Shown here one piece after another: positions 17,255-25,922 of a stretch of 64,000 nt of DNA. Origin of the DNA: Bacillota bacterium. GTDB lineage: Bacteria; Bacillota; Clostridia; Christensenellales; CAG-138. The stretch covers positions 124,001 through 188,000 of the forward strand of contig JAEWCL010000007.1 in the NCBI GenBank assembly GCA_023390655.1. The letters run 5' to 3'. Below the pieces are notes generated by a model. The model saw nothing but the letters and a program-made list of their open reading frames with translations. It was not told the DNA's origin and did not search any database. A program made the position numbers and the translations under genes. Within the stretch, counting starts at the first letter, position 1; every line of letters starts with the position of its first letter.

Positions 17255-17894
17255 AGGCGAGCCGGTGCGCTTTATTTCCCACCTGGATATCCTGCGGCTG
17301 ATGCAGCGCGCCATGCGGCGTGCGCAGCTTCCGCTGACATTTTCACAGGGGTTCAACCCGCACCCCGTCATGGCGTTCGCTTCGGCGTTGTCCGTGGGCT
17401 ATACAAGCGATGGGGAATGGCTTGACGTGATACTGGACGCACCCGTTGCGCCGGAGGCATTTGCCGCGCGTATGAACGAGGTGCTGCCCGAAGGCCTCCG
17501 TATCCTGCGCGCGCTTGAAATCGAAGAGAAAACCCCCACGCTTACGGCATTGCTGCAGCGCGCCTACTATGAAGTGACGCTGTATCTGAACGCGCCGGAG
17601 GACAAAGAGACGCTTGCAAACGGCATGGAGCCGTTTCTTTGTGCGCCCATCGTGGTCACAAAGCGCACCAAGGGCGGCATGAAGCAGGTGGATATCCGCC
17701 CGCAGCTGTTGGAATTGCGCATTGCGGACGGCCCGGGGGAAACGGATTGCATCTTGTCCGTTACGGGTAGATTAACTGCAGACGGCGGCTTACAGATGGA
17801 ACTGCTGCTTCAGGCGCTGATGGAGGCATGCGGCCTTACAGCGCGCTGGCGCGTCCACCGGAAGGCCGTAGATTTTGATAAAATTGAGGTGTAA
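17229..17894 (+). CDS. TIGR03936-family (DUF2344) protein, partner of the radical SAM gene
   Basis: 221 residues, cytosolic, beginning MRIIANFHKGEPVRFISHLD and containing QRAMRRAQLPLTFSQGFNPH, the conserved core of the TIGR03936/DUF2344 family. The ATG at 17229 starts this core; the upstream frame to 17157 is inside the radical SAM gene. Function is unknown, but it is a near-constant companion of TIGR03960 and is sometimes fused to it. It precedes rng by three bases, which ties the pair to RNA metabolism by context only. Confidence 0.88.
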   Translation: MRIIANFHKGEPVRFISHLDILRLMQRAMRRAQLPLTFSQGFNPHPVMAFASALSVGYTSDGEWLDVILDAPVAPEAFAARMNEVLPEGLRILRALEIEEKTPTLTALLQRAYYEVTLYLNAPEDKETLANGMEPFLCAPIVVTKRTKGGMKQVDIRPQLLELRIADGPGETDCILSVTGRLTADGGLQMELLLQALMEACGLTARWRVHRKAVDFDKIEV

Positions 17895-17897
17895 GGC

Positions 17898-19418
17898 ATG
17901 GGCACGGAAATTGTAGTGGATATCAACCCCTACCAGACACGCGTCGTATTGCTTGAAAACGGGCAGCCCGGCGAGATTTTTATTGAACGCCGCGGCCATG
18001 AGCGCCTTGTGGGCAATATCTATAACGGCAAGGTACAGAATGTCCTTCCGGGCATGCAGGCTGCGTTTGTGGACATTGGTCTGGAGCGCAACGCCTTTTT
18101 GTACGCGGGAGACATCCAGATCGACCGCTCGGATTTTCAGTTTGGGGACAACGGGCAGGAGGTCCGCCTGCCGCCCGTCAATATTCAGGATATTGTAAAG
18201 CCCGGCCAGGAAATCATGGTGCAGGTATTAAAAGAACCTGTGGGTACAAAGGGCGCGCGTGTGACGACGCATATCACGCTGCCCGGAAGGACGCTGGTGC
18301 TGATGCCCACCGTCAACTATGTCGGCGTTTCGCGCCGTATTGGGGATGAAGCGGAGCGCAGCCGCCTAAGGGGCGTTCTTGACCAGATCAAGCCCCCGGA
18401 AATGGGAGTAATCGTCCGCACGGCAGCCGTTGGAAAAAGCACCCCGGAATTTGAGGCGGACATTCATTTTCTCGAACGCCTGTGGGAGCGCATCCACAAA
18501 AAGAAGCAGCTTGTTTCGGCGCCGCGCCTGCTGCATGCGGAGGAGCCGTTGGTGTTCCGTACCATACGCGATCTGTTTACGCCAAACATTGAGCGTCTGA
18601 CCATCAACGATCCGGAGTTTTATGAGCGCATCCAGATCGTTGCCAACATTATCTCCCCGCAGCTAAAGGACCGGGTCGTGCTCTATCAGGGCGAAGAGGA
18701 GCTCTTCGACCGCTACGATCTCGAGCACAAGATTGAAAAAGCGCTTGCGCACAAGGTCTGGCTTGCAAACGGCGGCTATATTGTGATCGACCAGACGGAG
18801 GCGCTTACGAGCATCGACGTCAATACCGGCCGTTTTGTAGGCACGGACAACCTGCAGGAAACCATCACCCAGGCCAACTGCGAGGCGGCAAAGGAAATTG
18901 CCCGTCAGCTGAAGCTCCGGGATATCAGCGGTATCATCATCGTTGATTTTATCGATATGGAAGATATCGCGGACAAAGAGCGTGTGCTTGAAACGCTGAA
19001 AACGGAACTAAAAAAGGACAGGACGAAGTCCAATGTCCTTGGCATTACCCAGCTTGGCCTTGTGGAGATGACGCGCAAGAAGATGCGCCATAATCTGAGC
19101 AATACGCTGCAGATGCCCTGCCCGTACTGCCATGGGGACGGCAGGGTGCTCTCCCCGGAAACGGTTGTATTGAAGGTGCGAAAAGCGCTGATTAACTCTA
19201 TCCGCAATGAATCGATGGCAAATTACCTTGTGGAAGTGCATCCGGATGTTGCAGAACTGATCGAGGACAACTCGAGCGCCCAGGCGCCGCTGCTGCCTTC
19301 GGCTGCGGGCCGCAACATCTATGTCAAGGCTGTGCAGGCCATGCATGTGGAAGAGTTCCGGATCACGCCGCTCGTAAAGATTCCAGAGAATTTGGACGGC
19401 GTGCGGAAATACCAATAG
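17898..19418 (+). CDS. rng: Ribonuclease G/E family endoribonuclease
   Basis: Endoribonuclease that cleaves single-stranded AU-rich RNA, involved in rRNA maturation and mRNA turnover. 506 residues: an N-terminal S1-type RNA-binding segment (about 37-125, VGNIYNGKVQNVLPGMQAAF), a 5'-sensor and DNase-I-like catalytic core with the magnesium site in SIDVNTGRFVG and IIIVDFIDME, and the zinc-link CPYCHGDG near residue 412. It lacks the long disordered C-terminus of RNase E. A strong terminator follows; the L21-ysxB-L27 genes often found next are not here. Confidence 0.95.
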   Translation: MGTEIVVDINPYQTRVVLLENGQPGEIFIERRGHERLVGNIYNGKVQNVLPGMQAAFVDIGLERNAFLYAGDIQIDRSDFQFGDNGQEVRLPPVNIQDIVKPGQEIMVQVLKEPVGTKGARVTTHITLPGRTLVLMPTVNYVGVSRRIGDEAERSRLRGVLDQIKPPEMGVIVRTAAVGKSTPEFEADIHFLERLWERIHKKKQLVSAPRLLHAEEPLVFRTIRDLFTPNIERLTINDPEFYERIQIVANIISPQLKDRVVLYQGEEELFDRYDLEHKIEKALAHKVWLANGGYIVIDQTEALTSIDVNTGRFVGTDNLQETITQANCEAAKEIARQLKLRDISGIIIVDFIDMEDIADKERVLETLKTELKKDRTKSNVLGITQLGLVEMTRKKMRHNLSNTLQMPCPYCHGDGRVLSPETVVLKVRKALINSIRNESMANYLVEVHPDVAELIEDNSSAQAPLLPSAAGRNIYVKAVQAMHVEEFRITPLVKIPENLDGVRKYQ

Positions 19419-19443
19419 TACAGCCATGTTTTAGATCGTTCAC

Positions 19444-19471
19444 GCGCAAAAGCTGTTCTTTTGCGCATTTT
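19444..19471 (+). terminator. Rho-independent terminator after rng
   Basis: GCGCAAAAG (19444-19452), loop CTGTT, CTTTTGCGC (19458-19466), then ATTTTT. Confidence 0.85.
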
Positions 19472-19476
19472 TATGA

Positions 19477-19504
19477 TTGCTTTAGTGCTGTGGCGTGTTA
19501 AAAT
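19477..19504 (+). promoter_or_regulatory. Promoter for the FAH-yerC-rqcH unit
   Basis: TTGCTT (19477-19482), 16-base spacer, TAAAAT (19499-19504), about 40 bases before the ATG at 19543 and just after the rng terminator. Confidence 0.5.
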
Positions 19505-19542
19505 GTCTTTAGTAACGATAGCAATGATATTGGGAGGTACCT

Positions 19543-20301
19543 ATGAAGCTGTGCCGGGTCAGCGCAAACAACGAGACGTTTTATGGTGTTTTGGAAGGGG
19601 AACTTGTGCGCCGCCTTGTGTGCGCGCCGTTTGAAGGAATACAATTGGATGGCAGGGAATATCCGCTTTCTCAGGTGCGGATCCTTGCGCCTGTCGAGCC
19701 GTCCAAGGTCGTTTGCATCGGCAAGAACTACTATGCGCACGCCGTGGAAATGCAAAGTACGCCGCCAGAGCAGCCGTTGATGTTTTTAAAACCGTCCACC
19801 AGCGTCATCGGCCCTGAAGATGTGATTGTATATCCGCCGGACAGCGAACGGCTGGATTATGAAGCGGAGCTTGGTATTGTCATTTCCCGCCGCTGCAAGG
19901 ATGTGGCTGAGGATGATTTTCAGGATGTCATATTGGGCTATACCTGCATCAACGACGTCACGGCGCGTGATTTGCAGGCAAAGGATGGGCAATGGACGCG
20001 CGCAAAAGGGTTTGATACGTTCTGCCCGATCGGCCCATGGATTGAAACGGAACTTGATCCGTTTTCAGTCAGGGTAGAATCCCGCCTCAACGGCAGGGTC
20101 TGCCAGAGCGAGAGCACAGCCATCATGATGCATAATGTGAAAAAGCTCGTTGCCTACATCACCCGTGTGATGACGCTGCTGCCAGGAGATGTAATCGCAA
20201 CGGGAACGCCCGCAGGCATCGGCCCCATGCAGGCGGGGGATTGGATCGAAGTGGAAGTGGAAGGAATTGGCGTGCTGCGCAACCGCGTAGAACGCGCATG
20301 A
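19543..20301 (+). CDS. Fumarylacetoacetate hydrolase family protein
   Basis: A 252-residue cytosolic member of the FAH superfamily, which includes acylpyruvases, oxaloacetate tautomerases and hydratases/isomerases of catechol breakdown. The core is clear: KVVCIGKNYYAHAVEM at residue 49, LMFLKPSTSVIGP, the metal-binding LDYEAELGIVI, GYTCINDVTARDLQ, and DVIATGTPAGIGPMQ near the end. Good GGGAGG site before ATG 19543. No aromatic catabolism genes lie nearby, so a housekeeping role such as oxaloacetate tautomerase/decarboxylase or acylpyruvate hydrolysis is more likely than tyrosine degradation. Confidence 0.9.
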   Translation: MKLCRVSANNETFYGVLEGELVRRLVCAPFEGIQLDGREYPLSQVRILAPVEPSKVVCIGKNYYAHAVEMQSTPPEQPLMFLKPSTSVIGPEDVIVYPPDSERLDYEAELGIVISRRCKDVAEDDFQDVILGYTCINDVTARDLQAKDGQWTRAKGFDTFCPIGPWIETELDPFSVRVESRLNGRVCQSESTAIMMHNVKKLVAYITRVMTLLPGDVIATGTPAGIGPMQAGDWIEVEVEGIGVLRNRVERA

Positions 20302-20326
20302 TGAAAATATAGCAGGAGGCGCCGTT

Positions 20327-20632
20327 ATGGAATTCTCGTCCAAATTGAAAAGCAAAGAGGTAGACTCGTTGTTTGAATTGGTGCTCATGCTCCAGGATGA
20401 GGAGGAGTGTTACCGCTTCTTTGAGGACATCTGCACCATATCCGAGGTTCAGGCAATCGCACAGCGCCTGGAGGTGGCAAAGCTTCTTAGAAGCGGCATC
20501 ACATATCAGGAAATCGCCCAGCGCCTGGGCGCTTCCACGGCGACCATCAGCCGCGTCAACCGCTCCTTAAGCTATGGCTCGGGCGGCTATCAGATATTGC
20601 TTGAGCGCTTGGAAAAGAGCGGGGGCAAATAG
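20327..20632 (+). CDS. YerC/YecD-type TrpR-superfamily DNA-binding protein
   Basis: A 101-residue helical protein, all of it the YerC/YecD family related to the Trp repressor. The helix-turn-helix is at about 55-82 (LRSGITYQEIAQRLGASTATISRVNR). Start at 20327 follows GCAGGAGGCG. The regulated genes are unknown. It ends 19 bases before rqcH, sharing its transcription unit. No tryptophan genes are in the window, so a tryptophan-repressor function should not be assumed. Confidence 0.9.
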   Translation: MEFSSKLKSKEVDSLFELVLMLQDEEECYRFFEDICTISEVQAIAQRLEVAKLLRSGITYQEIAQRLGASTATISRVNRSLSYGSGGYQILLERLEKSGGK

Positions 20633-20651
20633 ATACTTTGGAGGTACCCCA

Positions 20652-22400
20652 ATGGATGGCCTTTCTCTGCTGGCCGTAACGCATGAACTGCAGGTTCTTG
20701 TAAACGGCAAAGTAGATAAAATTCAACAACCGGAACGCGATACCATTTTATTGACCATACGGGCGGGGGGCAGCAACTATCGGCTGCTCCTTTGTGCGCA
20801 TCCCGAAAACGGGCGTGTGCAGCTCACGGAAACTTCCTATACAAATCCGCCGGAGCCGCCGACCTTTTGCATGCTGCTGCGCAAGCGGCTTACGGGCGGG
20901 CGCCTGGCTTCCGTTACGCAGCCCGGGCTTGACCGGGTGCTGCTTCTTTCCTTTGAAGCACGGGATGAATTGGGGGATAGCGTGACCCTGCAGCTTGTTG
21001 TGGAGCTGATGGGCAAGTACTCCAATATCTGCTTCTTAAACCAGAATGGGCAAATTTTAGACTGTGTGCGCCATGTCAGCGCGGGCATGTCAAGCGTGCG
21101 CATCCTGCTGCCCGGTATCATTTATGCGCCGCCGCCCAAGCAGGACAAGCTCGATCCTCTGCAATCCGGGGAAGAAGCGTTTTTTAGTGCGCTTTCCGGC
21201 CGCGGAGGCGTACACAAGCTGCTTTGCGCGCGGTTTTCCGGCCTCTCGCCGGAGTGCGCGCGACAGATGGCGGCAAGATGGTCCGGTGAGGCGGAGCTGC
21301 ATGCGGAAACACTCTCGGAAACGGACCGCAGATCGTTTGCAAAATTCCTGTACGGGTTGTATCAGGGCTTTGCGCGTGGTGCATTCCAACCTACGCTCGT
21401 TTACAACGACTACCGGGACCCCGTTGCGTTCTATGCGTTTGAGCCTTCGCATGGCGGGGAGCGGACGGCGGCGTTTCCTTCCATGAGCACTGCGCTCGAT
21501 AGTTTCTATGCCCAGCGTGATATTCTTGAACGCTTTCGCCGCCGCAGCGCATCGCTGCAGCGGACGCTGCAAAACCATCTTGAGCGCAATTATAAAAAGC
21601 AGGCGGTGTTTGAAACCGCGCTCAACCAAAACGAAGACCTTGAGGCGTTGCGCCTGAACGGCGAGCTTCTAATTGCGCACGCGCACCAGTTGAAGCGCGG
21701 CATGCAGCAGGCAAGGCTCTTAAACTATTACCTGGACCCGCCGCAGGAAACGGCGGTGCCGCTTGATGAAAAGCTTTCCCCGCAGGAAAACGCCCAACGT
21801 TATTTCAAACGCTACCAGAAGGGCAAGGCGGCAAAGGCGCTGGCAGCCGAGCAGCTGCGGCAGACGCAGGAAGAAACCGCGTATCTCGAAGGGCAGCTTG
21901 ACAACCTGAACAAATGTGAAACCGATGTGGAGCTCATTGAAATCCGGGAAGAGCTGGTGCGTGAAGGCTATATGAAACCTGAAAGCAGCAAGATAAAGAC
22001 GCCCAAGCACGCGCCTTCAAAGCCCATGCGCGTACGCTCTTCGGACGGGCTCGAAATTCTCATTGGCCGTAACAACCAGCAGAATGACACCCTGACGCTG
22101 CGCATTGCCCAGAGCGAAGATTTGTGGCTGCATACCAAGAACATCCCCGGCTCCCATGTTATCGTCAAAAGCGAGGGGGAAGTGCCGGAAACCACGCTAT
22201 ACGAGGCCGCTATGCTTGCTGCCTATTACAGCAAAGGGCGTACCTCTTCCTCCGTGCCGGTGGATTACTGCCTGCGCAAATACGTCAAAAAGCCCGGCGG
22301 GGCAAAGCCGGGCATGGTGATCTATACCACCAACCGCACGCTATATATAACGCCCGATGAGGCGGTTGTGAAAAAGCTGGAACAAAATGCGGAAATCTGA
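20652..22400 (+). CDS. rqcH: Rqc2 homologue RqcH (NFACT family, ribosome quality control)
   Basis: Bacterial Rqc2/NEMF homologue, long annotated as fibronectin-binding protein; it binds stalled 50S-peptidyl-tRNA and recruits tRNA-Ala to add C-terminal Ala tails. 582 residues from the ATG at 20652, which has GGAGG upstream (the frame to 20574 overlaps yerC and has no site). NFACT-N occupies the first ~200 residues, a coiled coil about 280-440, and NFACT-R about 455-565 with EDLWLHTKNIPGSHVIVK. The N-terminal half has the expected VNGKVDKIQQPERDTILL start. Strong family match. Confidence 0.94.
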   Translation: MDGLSLLAVTHELQVLVNGKVDKIQQPERDTILLTIRAGGSNYRLLLCAHPENGRVQLTETSYTNPPEPPTFCMLLRKRLTGGRLASVTQPGLDRVLLLSFEARDELGDSVTLQLVVELMGKYSNICFLNQNGQILDCVRHVSAGMSSVRILLPGIIYAPPPKQDKLDPLQSGEEAFFSALSGRGGVHKLLCARFSGLSPECARQMAARWSGEAELHAETLSETDRRSFAKFLYGLYQGFARGAFQPTLVYNDYRDPVAFYAFEPSHGGERTAAFPSMSTALDSFYAQRDILERFRRRSASLQRTLQNHLERNYKKQAVFETALNQNEDLEALRLNGELLIAHAHQLKRGMQQARLLNYYLDPPQETAVPLDEKLSPQENAQRYFKRYQKGKAAKALAAEQLRQTQEETAYLEGQLDNLNKCETDVELIEIREELVREGYMKPESSKIKTPKHAPSKPMRVRSSDGLEILIGRNNQQNDTLTLRIAQSEDLWLHTKNIPGSHVIVKSEGEVPETTLYEAAMLAAYYSKGRTSSSVPVDYCLRKYVKKPGGAKPGMVIYTTNRTLYITPDEAVVKKLEQNAEI

Positions 22401-22426
22401 CATTTCGGCCGTCCTGGTGCTATACT
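22397..22426 (+). promoter_or_regulatory. Promoter-like sequence at the 3' end of rqcH
   Basis: CTGACA (22397-22402), 18-base spacer, TATACT (22421-22426). There is no + strand gene downstream before the terminator at 22451, so it either drives a very short RNA or is fortuitous. Confidence 0.35.
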
Positions 22427-22450
22427 ATGCATGAGAGTCGGCCTGCTGCA

Positions 22451-22490
22451 AAAGGTGCGCCGACACAATCAGGCGCGCCTTTCTTTTTTT
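22451..22490 (+). terminator. Terminator after rqcH, overlapping the ylbJ 3' end
   Basis: AAAGGTGCGCC (22451-22461), 10-base loop, GGCGCGCCTTT (22472-22482), C and seven Ts. One mismatch in the stem. It overlaps the last codons of the minus-strand ylbJ. Confidence 0.8.
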
Positions 22491-23578
22491 CCAAACAGCA
22501 ACGCAAGAAGGAAGGCCGCGGCCACCCCAAGCGCCGAAGCAAACAGCAGGGCAAGCCCGGTCAGCGCGTTGACGACGTAATAGGGCGCAGATATGGGAGC
22601 AAGCGTTTCTGCCGCGGCTGGGGAGCAGGCAAGCATCAGATAGGCGATCGCCGCGGAACAGCTGCCGTGCAGCAGCTTGATTGTTAGGTACCGAAGTGGT
22701 TTTTGGAAGGGGACGAACGCCATGGCCTGCACCATGATGCTAAGTCCGCCAAAGGAAATCAGGAATGCGCACAGCGGTACGGAGTATACAATAGGTAAAC
22801 CCGTTTTTGCGATACGGCTGCAGCCGCCTGTCATCTCGAGAAGGCCCATCAGAATGCCTCTTGCAGGAGACGCGCCGGAGACTTTTGAGAACGCCGCGTC
22901 GAGAGGCAAAGATAAGACGTCAAATACCTTAAGCTGGGTCAGTACCTCCGAGAGCACGAGGAAAAACACCACTGTGCCGCCGACCTTTAGCATATCCACC
23001 ATACCGTCCCCCATGCAGCGCGGCAGTATGCGGTACAGGGGCTCCGTCTGCATCAAAGGAACGCGGGCGGGTTTGGAATAGGAAAGCGGCCAAAGGAAGC
23101 GAAGGAGAATTCCAACGAGGAGCGCCCCGCCATAGTAGGAAACGGCAAACGGCGTAAACAGGCGGGGATTTTGGAACATGCCGCTTGCGACAGCGCCCAT
23201 CAAAAACATGGGGCTGCACAGGTTGCATATGGTGCCCAGGCGCTCGCATTCTTCCCCGGTGATGCTGTTTGAGGAAAGCAGCATGCCGGTAAGCCGCGCG
23301 CCGGAAGGGTAGCCGGAAATACCGCCAAGCAGCATGAGCGGCACGGTATACTGGGAAATCCGAAGGCGCTTTGAAATAGGATAAAACAGGTTAGCCAGCA
23401 ACTGCAGCGCGCCGGTACGCTCCATCAGTGTGGCGCTGGCAAAAAACGGGAACAATGTGGGGAGAAGAATCTCCCACCAGAGCGTCAGGCCTTCCTGCGC
23501 CGCAAGCATTGCGGGGCGTGAAAACAGCACAAGCAGGATACACAATATAAAAGCAAAAAAAGCGACGGCGCGTTTCAT
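22469..23578 (-). CDS. ylbJ: YlbJ-like sporulation integral membrane protein
   Basis: Multi-pass membrane protein of 369 residues in the nucleoside-recognition (Gate) superfamily; YlbJ of B. subtilis is needed for proper spore cortex. The first 25 residues are a strongly hydrophobic helix; GEGLTLWWEILLPTLFPFF-type sequence at 29-46 and LGGISGYPSGARLTGML near 94 are family hallmarks. Start at 23578 has GGGGGAGGT seven bases before it. Divergent from the patatin gene. The neighbouring tmcAL (ylbM) on the same strand recalls the ylb region of B. subtilis. Sporulation role is by homology. Confidence 0.85.
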   Translation of the reverse strand: MKRAVAFFAFILCILLVLFSRPAMLAAQEGLTLWWEILLPTLFPFFASATLMERTGALQLLANLFYPISKRLRISQYTVPLMLLGGISGYPSGARLTGMLLSSNSITGEECERLGTICNLCSPMFLMGAVASGMFQNPRLFTPFAVSYYGGALLVGILLRFLWPLSYSKPARVPLMQTEPLYRILPRCMGDGMVDMLKVGGTVVFFLVLSEVLTQLKVFDVLSLPLDAAFSKVSGASPARGILMGLLEMTGGCSRIAKTGLPIVYSVPLCAFLISFGGLSIMVQAMAFVPFQKPLRYLTIKLLHGSCSAAIAYLMLACSPAAAETLAPISAPYYVVNALTGLALLFASALGVAAAFLLALLFGKKERRA

Positions 23579-23665
23579 CAGTTACCTCCCCCGCCGCGAA
23601 TGGGCAGCATCATGCCGGAATCGGAACATAGTCCCTAACATCCTTATGTAGGAAGGAGAACATGC

Positions 23666-24490
23666 ATGACGAAAAAGGTGGGTCTGGCGCTCGGGTCAGG
23701 CAGCGTCAAAGGCATTGCGCACATCGGTGTAATACAGGTATTGGAGGAAAACGGGGTCCCTATCGACATGGTGGCGGGATCAAGCGCTGGAGCAATTGTT
23801 GGCGCCATCTATTCCGTCGGCACGGACCTTTCCCTTCTTGGAAAATACTTTGAGGCGATCAACAGCCGTGACTTTATGGATATGACGGTGCCGCGCAACG
23901 GAAAAGGCGGCGTTGTGAAAGGCAACCGTATGCAGGAGATGATCCGCATCTTCACGCATGACAAGACCTTTTTAGAAACGCGTATTCCGTTTATCTGTAT
24001 GGCGGTGGATGTAGAGACAGGGGAGTTGATTGCATTTCAAAATACGGATAAGAAGCTGCACGAATGCGTGCGCGCAAGCATGGCAATCCCGGGCATCTTC
24101 ATGCCGGTACGGATGGATGGAAGGCTTTTGGTGGATGGCGGCGTATTGGAGCGCGTGCCCTGTATTCCTCTAAGGGAGGCGGGCGCGGATGTGGTAATCG
24201 GCGTGGATGTCGGCTACCGCGGGGAGGTGCAGCGCATAGAGGTACCGACTGCCCGTGCGCTGTTTGACCGTTCCCGCGAGATCATGATGTGGTACATTAC
24301 CCGTGCGCGGCAGGAATGCGCGGACATTGTACTCTGCCCCAAGGTGCTGGATTTTATGAAGGGCTTTTCCAACAAGCGCGCGCAGGAAGGCATTGTAGAG
24401 GGCAGGCGCGTGGCGGAGGAAGCGTTGCCGCGTATTCTGGAAATTTTAGAGCAGAACGAAATCCCCCTGCGCCCGAAAAAAACGCGTTAA
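23666..24490 (+). CDS. Patatin-like phospholipase (RssA/YlbK type)
   Basis: Serine acyl hydrolase with a Ser-Asp dyad, probably acting on lipid esters at the membrane. 274 residues: oxyanion-hole glycine loop GSGSVKG (10-16), nucleophile elbow G38-S-S-A-G42 with Ser40, and catalytic DGG with Asp157 in LLVDGGVLERVP. It contains the family's 'GVDVGYRG' strand. ATG at 23666 follows GGAAGGAG. In B. subtilis ylbJ-ylbK-ylbM are near each other, and YlbK is a patatin-like protein, so this may be its counterpart; substrate unknown. Confidence 0.9.
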   Translation: MTKKVGLALGSGSVKGIAHIGVIQVLEENGVPIDMVAGSSAGAIVGAIYSVGTDLSLLGKYFEAINSRDFMDMTVPRNGKGGVVKGNRMQEMIRIFTHDKTFLETRIPFICMAVDVETGELIAFQNTDKKLHECVRASMAIPGIFMPVRMDGRLLVDGGVLERVPCIPLREAGADVVIGVDVGYRGEVQRIEVPTARALFDRSREIMMWYITRARQECADIVLCPKVLDFMKGFSNKRAQEGIVEGRRVAEEALPRILEILEQNEIPLRPKKTR

Positions 24491-24493
24491 CCT

Positions 24494-25699
24494 TTATAGG
24501 ACAATGGGCGGGACGGTGAAATCCCGTTGCGGCGTTTCCTGCTTTGCAAGGAGGGAATACACGTCGTGTGCGCGGATGTCCGTTTCAAGCGTGAGCTGCG
24601 CTGCGGCGGGCAGATTTGCAATATTGGAGCGGCGCATCACCAGCGGAAGCGTATGCCTGTGGCCGATGGCGGAAAGCAGGCTGCGCGCGCTACGTTTAAA
24701 CCCAAGCACTCTCACATAAAGTCCGTCCTCTGAAAACGCGGTGTACGCAAGCGGCTTTTTAATGCCGAGCAGCGCGCACGCGCAGATGCGCTTGCACCGG
24801 GCAAGCGTATAGCGCTTGCTCTTTAAAAGGCAAAACAACTCCGCTGTCGTGCGTGCCTCGCGCGAGGCGCGGTACAACACGTTTTCAAACCCTTCCTGCA
24901 CATCGGGGAGGGCTTTCATTTCCTCCGCGTTCATCATGCGCAGCGCATAGAGCATCATGGGTTCTGCGTCCGCCATAGTGACGCAGTGGATGCCGCCGAG
25001 CTTAAAATAGCCGCCTACATACATGGGCATGCCCTCATAGGCGCTTTCATTACAGCAACAGAGCGCTTCGCGGATTGCCGTGGCGCTCGAGAACGTGCCG
25101 GCAAGCGCTGTATCATTGTAGCCTGCGCCTACCCGATGGATGGCCACAGGCTCCGCTTCCGGCGCGTATTGCTGCAAAAATCGGACATATTCCATGCCCA
25201 ATATGCTGTTGGGGGTGCTGAGCGCTTTTAAAAGCACCTGCGGCGCGCCGCAGGCCTCCAGCGCGTCATAGCGCGCGCGGGGGTAGGATTTTCCGAGGGA
25301 AAGCTGTGTCTTTAGCGCCTCCCGGAATGCAGGCGGTTCGTTTTTGAGCGCTTCCGCTGCCTTTAACAGATCATCCGTTTCCGGCGTTTCACTGCCAAAG
25401 CATAAATAGTCGAGCACGCCGGTACCGGCAAGCACGCGCACACCCCCTGCGGCAAACCGCTCCGCACTGGAGAGGGCGCATACCGTGGGCAGTTCGAGCA
25501 CAAGATCCGCGCCCGCAAGCAGCGCCCACTGCGTACGGGTATACTTATCCGCAATCGCGGGCTCGCCGCGCTGCACATAATCCCCGCTCATCACCACAAT
25601 GATATAATCGCACTTTGTAACCTCCCGCGTACGTTCCATGTGATACACATGCCCGTTGTGCAGGGGATTGTATTCGGCTATGATGCCTGCGACACGCAT
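24494..25699 (-). CDS. tmcAL: tRNA(Met) cytidine acetate ligase TmcAL (YlbM family)
   Basis: Uses acetate and ATP to acetylate the wobble C34 of elongator tRNA-Met. 401 residues; the nucleotidyltransferase-fold N-terminus reads MRVAGIIAEYNPLHNGHVYH with the HxGH motif at 14-17, followed by IIVVMSGDYVQRGEP and LELPTVCALSSAERFA, all characteristic. The start at 25699 has AAAGGA nine bases before it; the ATG six codons upstream would use that site as coding sequence. Acetate dependence makes its position beside pta-ackA, divergently arranged, functionally sensible. Confidence 0.9.
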   Translation of the reverse strand: MRVAGIIAEYNPLHNGHVYHMERTREVTKCDYIIVVMSGDYVQRGEPAIADKYTRTQWALLAGADLVLELPTVCALSSAERFAAGGVRVLAGTGVLDYLCFGSETPETDDLLKAAEALKNEPPAFREALKTQLSLGKSYPRARYDALEACGAPQVLLKALSTPNSILGMEYVRFLQQYAPEAEPVAIHRVGAGYNDTALAGTFSSATAIREALCCCNESAYEGMPMYVGGYFKLGGIHCVTMADAEPMMLYALRMMNAEEMKALPDVQEGFENVLYRASREARTTAELFCLLKSKRYTLARCKRICACALLGIKKPLAYTAFSEDGLYVRVLGFKRSARSLLSAIGHRHTLPLVMRRSNIANLPAAAQLTLETDIRAHDVYSLLAKQETPQRDFTVPPIVL

Positions 25700-25818
25700 T
25701 TGGATATTTCCTTTCACTTATTTTATATATTCTAACACATATATTGTTGCTAATTATCAAACCTGTGCTTTTTGATGGAAAAATTATTGGATTTTTGGTT
25801 CCGAAAGGGGAAAGAGTG

Positions 25819-25827
25819 TGATATAAT
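25819..25827 (+). promoter_or_regulatory. Extended -10 promoter element upstream of pta
   Basis: TGATATAAT (25819-25827) is an extended -10 (TGn-TATAAT). The -35 region is weak (TTCCGA at 25799-25804, 17-base spacing). It lies about 95 bases before the pta start in the 220-base gap shared with the divergent tmcAL gene. Confidence 0.55.
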
Positions 25828-25922
25828 TTGCAGGGCAAGATCGGAACGGCATTGCCCTTTTTCGCTGTTGCATTTTGGAACAGCCAACAAGCCAGGCTTA
25901 TGGAAGGAGCGAAGACAAAATC

